DNA of 64,000 nt, from the NCBI RefSeq assembly GCF_014905175.1, contig NC_057790.1:6200001-6264000 (forward strand). The letters are read 5' to 3'. The notes beneath the pieces are model-generated. The model had not been told where the DNA came from and did not search any database. It saw only the letters and a list, made by a program, of their open reading frames with translations. Positions 26,201 to 38,200 of the stretch are shown one piece after another (position 1 is the stretch's first letter; every line of letters begins with the position of its first letter). The position numbers and the translations under genes are program-made. Source of the DNA: Aphidius gifuensis. Taxonomy: Eukaryota; Arthropoda; Insecta; Hymenoptera; Braconidae.

Positions 26201-29200
26201 TATTAATATAAAAGTGAGATGGAATATAATATACAGACGCATAATAGTGTGTGCATATATATGTTGGAAGTACATACTGCATTATCAAACAGCGCAGTGT
26301 AGATGACTATGTGTGTATATATAAATATTCTATCATGCAAAATATTTAAGCACATTGGCATAACTCCCATTATCCGTCGAATTGACTATTGAACAAACAA
26401 TTGAGACTTGCATGTGCTTGTGTGTTAGATATATTGCATTAACTTTAAGAATATAAAATTGTATACATGCTAATAGAAAATTTACAATATATAAAAAAAA
26501 AAAATATGTTTTATTATATGATGCATATAAAAGACCTGATTTTTCTCTTAAAAGTGTTGAATTTAAATTGACCCAAACTGTTACCAAAATGATATACATA
26601 ATTGCTTTTCACGCGGTATATATGGATTTTGTGTGTGCATGGGGAGGGTTATTGGCTGATGTTCAGAGGGAGTGAAAATTGGGAGTTAAAAAAAACAGAT
26701 AGATAAGTAAAGTTATATGTAAGAGAGTGTAAGAAAGAAGCTTGATAAATTTTGTAGGGTTAAGAGAGATGTATATATATATAGGGCCTGAGGGTTCGAC
26801 TTCCGTGACACCGTGGTGTGCCGCCAAGGTATCGATTGCCACCCCACACGGTCTGTACGCGCGGGCGTAAGTTTATATATATATGTACATCAGGTAACGG
26901 GTAGAGTACTTTATAGATATATATGTATATGTAGCCAAGCGAATGAGCCAAGTATTAAACCGTACTGTTGGCTGTGTCGGTAGTTCACTTTTTCAACTCT
27001 TTTGCACAGCTTTTTACCACTGTGTGTGCATTTCTAGACATTGCGGACACTGGCTTTTGGATTTTCAACGAGTCTCTTTCTCTCTCTCTCTCTCTCTATC
27101 ATCTTGCTTTCTTTTTTTTATTTTCTCATCATGAATTTTACTATGCGCTTCGCTGGTACGGTATGATGATGATGGTTCCCGTCCACCCCGGCGCCACCGG
27201 AACAAACTTGACGCGCGCGCCTTTATAACATTTCGCGGCGCCGACTCTCAAATCGATTCAACGGCGCATACATATCTTCTCTCTACCATCTGTCCAACTG
27301 CCGATGGATATCTACCAAAAGAATCGATTGTAAGTTGAAAAATAAAAAACCAAAAAAGCTTTTCTTTTTTTTCATGTTAATTGTATATGTATACATATAG
27401 ATAAAATCTTCATTTCAATATTCAACTATGTACAAAAAAATAATAAACTAAGGATAAAATAACTTAAAAGTTTGTATTAATTTATATGTATATGGCTTCT
27501 AATTCTTGATCGATTATACTCAACGGAATTATTACACTTTGATGTTGTTCTATTTAATATTGTTTAGAACAACAAAAGTGTACATCAAAATTACATTCAG
27601 ATAAAAAAACAACAATAATATAATTCAATGTAATTATATTTACATTGACAAACATAAATAATAACTTGTAAACAAAAAAATGTATGTAATATTTTTTTTT
27701 CATCATATCTGTGTCGTGTTATTATGATTATCATGATTATAAGCAATGACTGATATAAAAGTATCCGCAATCTGCCTGGGCCCTTTACCCTCTACATTCA
27801 TCGAGGCCTCGATTTCGTATGTACTATTATATAAACTAATACGCGCGCGCACACACACTATATATATTTGCAGATTGTATATTCAACATATAATATATAT
27901 GTATAACAATCTGGTATATATATTTTGATATGTATATATATCTATGTACATTCAACCCTCCGGCCTTTCTATCGATCCGTGGCGAGAGGTTTTACACGCC
28001 CTCCCTCGGCTCGCCACCTCGCCAGTAAAATCCTCGCGAGTAAGAGGTAAAAAGAGGTGAGAGTCCCGTGTCGTGTTCTTCAGTAAATTCAACCCCCCTC
28101 TCTCTCTCTCTCTTCTATAATCATCCCCCTTAATTTTTACATATAGATAAAACTATTCTGCATCAAATCAACAATCAAAATTAAATAATATATATTTTTA
28201 ACATAAAATATTTTTTAATTTATGTTTATTTATATGTATATAAAAAATTTTTGTCTTTATTTGAATAAAAATAATATCTATATATGTATTGCAAGTCACG
28301 AATAACCATTATTTCCGCACGAGCTTGATACCCGTCACGAGGCTAAATATAATACACTCATACATAAACACACATAAATATATTATCACACATGAGAATA
28401 TATATGGCAAAATATATAAAGAGTGGAAATACGTCGATGCTAAAGGAGAGATATAAAGAGAAAAGTGTAGGGAGAGAGAAGAGACAGGGAGAGACAGGGA
28501 GAGACAGGGAGAGAGGTATTTATTCACCTAAGAAATTATATACACATACAGTAGAATATCTTGAGTGCATATTTATAATTTTAATTTAAAAAAAAAAAAG
28601 TATGACTTTTTATTATTAAAACTTTTATTTTTTTTTATTTATAAATATTTGTAAGTATTATATGCAGTAGAGGATTATTAGTACAACGGCTGCTTTAGTT
28701 GCAGAAAAATGTTTTAAAGACAAACCGGAAAGTTGTGGCATCGTTGTGTTATCTCGGTGTGGCCAGTTAGAAATTCCGTTAGACGGACGTCCCGATCCAT
28801 TGTCGTGCATTTGCTCGTTTTTCTTGCAGTGCATACATACACTTGAATGTATGTGTATATTTATAAAATATAAATGAAAAAGAATTGCAAAAAAAAAATA
28901 TATACAATTCAGCAAAAAATGCAAGTGGGATATACAATTAAAAATATATTATAATAATTTTTTTTTTAAATCAAAACGTACCATCATTTTAATTATCAAT
29001 GTTGAACAATAATTTTACTCCAAAAATTGAAATTTTTGCCAATTTTTTTCGAGGCCATTATTGATGATTTACTAAATTTTTTTTAATCTTTTTTATTATC
29101 ACTTTTGTGAATCACTTGATAAAAATTTAAAAAGTACAATTTAATATATTTTTTTTTTGTTTTTTAAAAATCTATACACAAAATACACAAGCACAAATTT

Positions 29201-32200
29201 AATTTATATTATTTTTTGAGGTATTATTTGTTATTATGATAATTGTTTTTTAAATTTTTATTTAAAACGTGGGATTAATTTGTGCGATTTAAAGTTCGTG
29301 AGTAGTTTGCCACCGTGTGACCTTTTTTTTTTTTATTTTTTTCACTGTTTTCCGGTATGTGATTGGAATTTGTTGTTGTTTTTTTAAAATATATATGTTG
29401 TTTTTGATAAATTACTGGTTTTATGATTTTTAAAATTTAATTTTTATCTGGTGTGATGGAACAGATATTAGTTAACGAGTTCGATAGCGCCTCATTCTAA
29501 CATGGGGAATGACCAATGGGCGGCAAGTTGCCCACTCAAGCATCGTTGTATTGGGTGACGAGTCCAGTGTGTTTGACATTCCACTCGATTACAATCCAAG
29601 TATCGCACGGAATCCCTTCTCAACTTTGCTATGCGTCAATATTTTCACATGCCAACTTGACTTTATTATTTATCGTGTTAATATATAGACAGACATTTTG
29701 CTAGCATCATCATGATGAACCAGTCAATCAACTTGTTAATGAATCATTCATAATTCAATCATTATTTTTACTTTTTTTAAAATTCTTCTTCTTCTTTTTT
29801 ATCACATTATTATGTATAAATAATTTAGTTTTTTTTTTCTCTTCAAAAATTAATAAATACACTTGACCAACTACTCATCAATTTTCCACTCGTAAATTGT
29901 CAACAGGTGGTTTCAAGCAATCTTTTAAATGTCGATGTTACTTTTATCATTTATATTCACAATAATTTTTTTTAATATTATTGTTTTGTTCATTTTTAAA
30001 TATATCAATTTAATTTACAATCAATAAATCAGTATTTTCAATTAAAAAAGTTTTATATCTTTGATAAATCATAAAATTCAAATTTCACTAATGGAATTAT
30101 ATTTCTACACTTAACAATAATGAAAAAATAAAAAAAAATAAAAAAAACACTGTAAAATCCTTGTTCCCTTTTTTTTTAATGTTTAAATTATCTTACTACA
30201 CTTGTTTTTTTAAATGAAAAAAAGTTTATCATAATAAAAAACTTAATACATTATTAAATTTCAAAAAAAAAAAATTTTATAAATGTTTTTAAATTAAAAG
30301 AAGGAAGAAAAAAAATTGCAAATTATCCGAAAAAAAAATTGATGGAAGAAATTCGAAATGAGCTTTAATTAATAGGATGAACTTGGTGTTCGTCCAGTCG
30401 AAGACGAAGCCCACGAGCGATTGACTCCTGCGCGTTGTTCCGAGTTGAGTGAGTCTCACCGTTGTTGTGTGGCACGCGTATAACGACGCGCGAGAGAAGT
30501 AACAGTGGGAGGTATGGGAAATGTTGTCCCACTGAGTAGGGGATATAAATATATATATAAAAATATATACAGATAATACGACTGTAAGGAGGAAAGGGAG
30601 TCAGAGGGCCATAAAAGAGGGATATAGACGGTTGATGGCGCGTGCCACAATACATTTGCAGGTGGAAAGTGCGCGTGCTCAACAGTCACCTCACAATCTA
30701 ACCATGTAGACTACTCGATGATGCCAAATACCGATGATGCTGTATGTCGATAGATCTCTTGATGCCAATGTCCTTTTTTTTTTGTATTAATTTATCGGTT
30801 TTTTCATATTTTTTTTGTCCTTCATTCACAAGTGATTTCTTTGGAAAAACCACTTCATGATCAACAACAATAACCACTTAATTTTACAATATACCATATA
30901 CGATTATTATTGTTATTGTATATATATTTTTTTTCCAGTTTGTTATCATTTGTAATATTTCCTGTTGATAATATGTGACTATATTCATTTAAAATTTATA
31001 ATCAAATTGATTTTTCTTTTTAACTTTGATATATGCAATTAATTGTTTATTATAAATATCACTTGTTTATTAAGTGATCATCACATGAGCTAATGTTGTT
31101 TAATATTTTTATTTTGAATAATTATTTTATGACATAAATGTGTAAATTTAATTTATTATTGTTGAATGATATATGAGTTACTAACGGAAGAGCTTTTGTT
31201 TGTATTTGCGTGTGTCATTGATTCTTTTGTATATATGAAATTTATAATATTTATGGTTATTATAAAATATATTAAAATAATCAAGTAATATGATCATTGT
31301 ACTGTTTTTTTTAATGAAAAAATTTTTTGTCTAATTATCATGATATTTTTAATAAATATAAATTAATAAAATTATAAGTTTTCTTTACTTGCATGTCTTA
31401 TCGGTTGTTGAAATCTTACATCAATGATGACTGTATGTATATATTAAAATATCGATTGTTTTTAAAATAAAAAAATGAAAATTTTCTTATCAATAAATTT
31501 ATAATTGATAATAATATTACGCGATATTAAAATTGCCGCGGACAGAGTACAAATATATAATATAATAAACTTTTATCAACTGTCACGCGGCACACGTGTT
31601 TTCATGCAAGTACATAGCAATGTATTTGAAATACAAAAAAATAACATTTTTTAAATTTAAAAATAAATAAATATAAACATAACGAAGTTAACGCCTCAAA
31701 GAGTCGTCAGTCACTGACTTGTTTCTATACTCATTTTTATCATCCAATATAACTCGAGTTGAATTTATACATACTTTGCGCGTCGACTCGTATCAACTCG
31801 GTACAATTCGACCTGTCTCGTGTCTCATAATATCATCAAAGCACAACTTACATATAATGCATCACAATAATAAATACGTATGTTTATGCATATACTAATA
31901 TAAAATAACTGTGGGCGCATGTATTTACAGTAAAAAATGAACAATAAGCTAGTTACCGCATATATCAGTCACCAATCACCGACATACTACTGTTGATTAT
32001 CATTTCATGACTCAAAAAATATACTACAATATATTCCAAAAATTATAATGAAAATAAAAAAGCATCTAAATTATAATTTAACAATAATATTATTAATAAA
32101 AATGAATTTAAATACGTAAGTGACGGAAGCGTCCCACCTACGTAAAAACAAAAAAATTTTCATTGATAATAATTTTGTTTGTTACTTTGACAACAATCAT

Positions 32201-35200
32201 TGATTAAGTTGATAAATCCAGATTGAATTATATATATTTTAATGCTTAAAGGTTTCAAGAGTTCATTTAATTATAATATATACACAGCAAGTTTTAGTTT
32301 GTTATTATACATGTTGAAAGAACAAAATGTAATATATACTTTTGTGTGTACGTTGGTATTTTTTTTCATTTATTATATTGGATAAAAGTGTGTGGGTATA
32401 ATTGCACATGCGGGGGGGAAGGATATTGTCATGTCAAGTTTTGCGCAAACTCAGTACTCAAGTCATTGCGTCATCGGGGTTCATGGTGGTATTGTATACT
32501 GGATAAAATACGCGCAAGTAGTACTACCACTACTATAGTCAGCCACTGCCACTGGCCGTCACTGGCACGGCAACGCATCTCTCTATATTATTATATATAT
32601 ATATTTCAACTCTTTACAATACAGTGGCTTAGCTTGTTCTACCTATACAGACATGATCTCAACTTGTGCTTATCCTTACCACTAAAGCCACTACCCAGTG
32701 ATCCTCAATGACATTCAAAATACATTTTATTATATTTCAAATTTAGTTTTTTATGTATATCATTTTCATCAATTAATTAAGGTTAAATTATTATTGTAAT
32801 AAATTATTTACAGTCATGCAATGACTAATTGTATATAGAAATTTATTTACCAATTATTGGATGATAAAAAAACTAATCCAGTCAATCATTAAAAATTTTA
32901 ACAATAAACAAATAGAGCTTTTTTTAATTTCTTGGAAATAAAATAGTTTAAAAAAATTACTCCATTGTTTCTGATAATTTTTAATCATATATAAACATTT
33001 TCCCATTCATCAGTATTTCATTTTATCATTAAAAAAAAAACAGCCAAAGAGATTATATCCCGTGTAGGAGAACACAACACGGCCAAGCATCGGCCGATGC
33101 TCGGCGAACATCGGCCAATAATCGGCAAACATTAATGGGCCTTTAATGCGCCAAGCCTGGAGCGTTACGGTAATTTAATATCAGCTGCCATTAATGGCCC
33201 AATAATGTTCGCCAAGATTGGCCCGATAAATGGCCCATTAATGGCCCGTTAATGGCCCATTGATATACCAAGGGTAAGCCAAGAGTAGACCAACCATCAG
33301 CCATTATTGGCTTGCCATTAATGGGCCATTAATGCGCCAAGCCTGGAGCGTTACGGTAATTTAATATCGGCTGCCATGAATGGCCCAATGATGTTCCCCA
33401 AGAGTAAACCAAGTATGGCCCATTTATTAATTCCATTGAAAAAAAAAAAAAATATTTTTTTAGATATTTTTATATTTTTTTTTTTTTTTTATTATTTATT
33501 ATTTAACAATCGGGCTTTTATTATACAAGCTATTAATAATCAATTGAAGAAATTATCATTAAAACACTATTCAGATTTGATTCTACCTGGACTTGAACTC
33601 AGGTCTTCTGTGCGACATCCTGAAGCATTACCACTCGGCCACGGTGACTATAACGAAAGTCATAAATAAATTTTTGATTTGAATCAAATCAACAAAAGAC
33701 CAACTCTTGGCCGCCCGAGAGTCAGCCGAAGCTTGGCAGTGATGGCAACCATGCGTTGGCCATTTGGATTAAAAGATTGGCCGATGAATGGCAGACAAGC
33801 AACGGCCATTAATGTATGAGCCAAAGATTGGCCGATGAATGGCAAACAAGCAACGGCCATTAAAGTCTACCGAGACTTGGCCAATGAATGGCAACCAAGC
33901 AATGGCCATTAAAAGTACCAAGACTTGGCCGATGATCGGCTACCAAGCAATGGCCATTAATGTATCAGCCAGAGGTTGGCCAATGATTGGCAAACAAGCA
34001 GCGTATTAAAAGTCTACCAAGACTAGGCCGATGATCGGCAACAAGCAATGGCCATTGTATCAGCCAGAGATCGGCCAATGATTGGCAAACAAGCAATGGC
34101 CATTAAAGTCTACCAAGACTAGGCCAATGATTGGCAAACAAGCAATGGCCATTAAAGTCTACCAAGACTAGGCCGATGATCGGCAACCAAGCAATGGCCA
34201 TTAATGTATCAGCCAGAGATTGGCCAATGATTGGCAAACAAGCAATGGCCATTAAAAGTCTACCAAGACTTGGCCGATGATCGGCAACCAAGCAATGGCC
34301 ATTGATGTATCAGCCAGAGATCGGCCAATGATTGGCAACCAAGCAACGGCCATTGAACGTCCATCAAGGCTTGGCCGATGATCGGCAACCAACGAATGGC
34401 CGTTAATGTATCAGCCAGGCTTGGCCCATGTATTGTTGCCAATTATCGGCCATTTAAGAATCAGCCAAGGCTCGGCCGATGCATGGTTGGCAATCATTGG
34501 CCATCTAAGAGTCAGCCAAGGCTCGGCCATGAATCGGAACCATGAATTGGCAGTACAAGAATGGGCCAGTTGTTTGCCAATGATGAACCATGAATGGCCC
34601 ATGCCTGGCTACCAATCATTGGGTGCCATTGATGGGCCAATGCATGGCCGTGTTGTGAGTCTTGGCGATTCCTACACGGGATATTATCGAATAATAAAAG
34701 AATTTTTTAAAAAGCGATAATAGTATTGAGGGTGAGTAGTACGAGGGTCCCGACAAAATGCGTCAATATGCAATTTACAAATAAGTAGAAGCAAGAGGAT
34801 TCTTAACAGTGTATATATATATTTAAAACCACCCCCGTGAAAATTAACAACGCATGCGCTTAAATGCACAAAGAGTGAGTATATTTACGATTTGACTTGT
34901 CTGACTTTCAGCTATAAAATGCGACTGGTAAATAATACTTGAGGGGAAATTAACCCCTTCTACATAAACTACTATGTAAGAATATTGTATTATGAAAATT
35001 TTAGTAGAAGGGAAATATATATTTCTCCTCAGCTAACATTCACCAGTATAAACCCCCCACACTGAAAACCACCCTGTCAAACCCACCTGACTTTGAGTTT
35101 ATTGCTGAGAATTTAATACCCTGATCAAAGTCACACACATCATATAAATGAGCTTTTTATAAACTTGTTTAATTAATTCATTTAATTATACATTAATTTT

Positions 35201-38200
35201 AAACATACACTCTTCTATTTATAAATAAATATATAAATTCTAAACTCAAATTTAATATAAAATTAAATTAAATATATTTTTATGTTTAATTGTATTTTTT
35301 TTTTTTAAATATTACTTAATATTGAGCACCACTGAACCGCGTCGCATTCCCCTTGTGCAGTCATTGGCGTAGTCTGTGTATTTTTGTGTTTATTTCTTAA
35401 ACATATGTGAATAAATATTTGCAACATTTATTATTATGAAATTTACACTATTATTATATAGCATTAAAAAAAAAAAAAAATTACCCAGTAAAATTTAAAA
35501 TTCTTTATAAACGCGAAATAATTAAAATAAAAAATTATCAAATTAATATGGTTTAGCTTTTTAATTGACATTATTATTATAAAATAATTTTAACAAATTA
35601 AAATTAATGAAAATAGGGTTAAATATTTAAAAAAAGATTAAATTTTTGTTTTAGTGGTTAATATGTACGTGATGATAAAAATACAATATGAATCTTTACA
35701 AAATAGTAATATTAGAGTCGTTGGTCTCTTTGGTTAAAGTAGTAGTAATGTTGGGTGGTTGGGTGGGTGGATGGGTTGACGATATAATGGTGTCTTCACA
35801 CCATATATACAAAATTCTCGCGCGCGCGTCATTTATATCCCCCACTATTGGAGCAACACTATCCTGACCAACCGGCTGTTTACTGTTTGGCCTCCCGGGA
35901 TATCGATCCCAGTGGCGTAAGAACCACACATATATATATATATATTTACACACTAAATACATACATATACACAATGCTGGTTGTTACGCGGTGAGTAGAG
36001 ACAACGTGGATTATATTGGCAGTACAGAAAGACGAAAAAAAAAAATAATAAAATGTGTAAGAGAAAAAGAGAAAATATATATATATAGAAAATGAAGTTG
36101 AGGGTAGTTGAATTTTGGAGAAAGGGAAAAGAGGCGTCACTGACTCGCGCGTCGATGCTCACCCCAACGACCCCAATAGCTTTGCACTCGAGTAAATAAA
36201 CTTCTTGTATACAGGGGAGTATAAATTCACCATCTACCTTCACCATTATCCTACAAGCTAGAAATAATCTTCCGGCTATTATCTTATATAATATGTATAC
36301 ACACATTTATACTAACAATCACGACACTTTTTTTTTTTTTTTGATTTGATTATTTTGTTTATTATTAATCATGTCAAAAAAAATTATTTAAATAAAGGTT
36401 AGTAGAGTAAAAACTTTCACCTGTAAATTGAAATTAATTATTTATTTTTTTTTCAATCTTTACTCGTGATGATCATCTTTAAAAAAGAAAAATTAATTTC
36501 AATGAAATTTTTCATTACACAATATATTTTTTTAAATTTGCATATTTTAAAAAAAAAAATTTCATTTAGAGAGAAAGGAAAATAACAAAATTTTATAGCG
36601 GAAGATGTTAAAGTTTCCGGAAGATTTCACAATCCATATATAGATCTTACGAAATTTTCAACAAGTTATATTTTGTTATGCAAAAAGAAATTTTATTGAG
36701 AAAACAATGGAGTGTTATTTAAATAGTGTAAAATTACAAAATGTATATATATTTTATATTTATGTTGTAAATAATAAATATAAATATACAAAATACATTG
36801 TTAAAAAATATAAGAGTTATTATTAATAAATAACATAGAGGATATTATACTGCAAATGAGAGAGCAAAGATGAGACAGGTTTTATAAATGTGCATATATC
36901 TTTGGTAAAATAATGTTGAATTTTATAAAATATTCAACGACTGGACCACATTTACTACCATATCTATATGGCCATGTTGTTTTCCAGCATGATGAAAATG
37001 CATTCATCTACTATGCAACATTTTATGAGCCTTGACTCTGACTGAATATATATATTCTCATTTTGTCTGATGTATTTTTATTATAGTCTCTTTTGTCGTT
37101 ACTCATATTATTATATTTTCTTTCCATTTTGAAAATTGAAAAGTTTTTAAAAATACTATTCAAAAAAAGTATATATCCATGTACTTTGGCGCCAGACAAA
37201 TAAAAAGAAGGTCGATTTATTGTTGCGCCTATTATATATGCGACACAAGATTACGCAAATATTTTTGCTATACATACAACTGGTTAAAGTGTATAACAAA
37301 AACCTTGGTTAAAACCTACAAATTACTTAGTAAAATTGTGCAATATATATAAAAGAAAAAAAAATATTAAATATATGTATGTTGTTAGTTGCGAGGACGT
37401 CCACAAGTCCATATGTGATAAAAAAGAGAGAGAGAGAAATAAAATAATATTTATATCGATCAATTTTTATTTGATATATACTTTTATAATTATTTTTTTG
37501 GAAAAAATTAAATCTGCTTTGATATAATCAACAGTTTAATGTTAAATAAAAATAAATAATAATTGAGGATAGTGTAATCAAACGGAAGCAGCTGATTAGA
37601 TAAATAAAAATTTGCTAAAAAGACAATAGATCAAAATTTATAAATAGACTGGTTAACTTGTTGCCTATAAATTGTCTATAAATATATTTTAAAATATTGA
37701 AAAATGAGTATATAAAATTGTGAATAATCAAAAATGAATATATCACGTTACATATTGTGTAAAAAAAAAAAAAAATTGCTTTCCTGTGTATAGAGAACGA
37801 GTGTCGTTGTTGTTATAAAGTAGAGGGGCATAAAATTACCCCCACCTGTAACGGATCTTCATCATCATCCCCACTAGTATGATTGTCATCAACCCTTCTT
37901 TTTCGGTCACGCGCACAGTGCCGTAGAAATCCAAGTGGGAGAGAAAGTCGCATTGAAATTTTTAGTGTGGGTGATACACATTTGAATTGATTAACCTTCT
38001 CCAACCAACCCCCTTTTTTTTTTACTAATCTATGCATATTTAAAGGTAAAATGGACCCATGTTTTTCGTGTTTTGTTTTATAATTTTTAATTATTTAAGT
38101 GCTTGTATATATTATTATTAAACTTGTGTTATTTAATATATTATTTATGAAAATATATTATAGTGCGTTTTTGCCTTGAATGTTTTTTTTTCTGCATGTT

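Larger units (their letters stand above)
33057..34682. mobile_element. Non-autonomous DNA-transposon-like element with terminal inverted repeats
   Basis: The left end reads ATCCCGTGTAGGA and the right end is its exact inverse complement (34670-34682). The direct repeat ATTAT flanks both sides (33052-33056 and 34683-34687). If the ends are extended by one base, the flanking repeat becomes TTA instead, as in PIF/Harbinger elements. The interior is far richer in GC than anything around it. On the left are two copies, about 183 bases apart, of a segment beginning GCGCCAAGCCTGGAGCG (near 33150 and 33333). The middle has a tRNA-derived insertion, and the right has a palindromic array of about 50-bp units. 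No transposase ORF is present, so mobilisation would need an enzyme supplied elsewhere. The family is unassigned. Confidence 0.7.

Noticed and set aside
32346..32711. 121-codon ORF in the mastermind intron
   Set aside because: No recognisable domain, mixed composition over a GC-richer island, no promoter or splice support.
33581..33652. Functional tRNA-Ser/Leu gene
   Set aside because: The A and B boxes are present but the acceptor arms do not pair, and the sequence continues into an A/T-rich tail inside a transposon-like element.
33760..34440. CRISPR-like appearance of regularly spaced repeats
   Set aside because: The host is eukaryotic, the intervening segments are themselves repeated in two types rather than unique, and no cas genes exist nearby.
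34103..34720. ORFs with repeated LPIIGQSLADT-like peptides on both strands
   Set aside because: They are translations of the roughly 50-bp satellite. The repeat stays open by chance of its unit length, with no start, domain or splice context.
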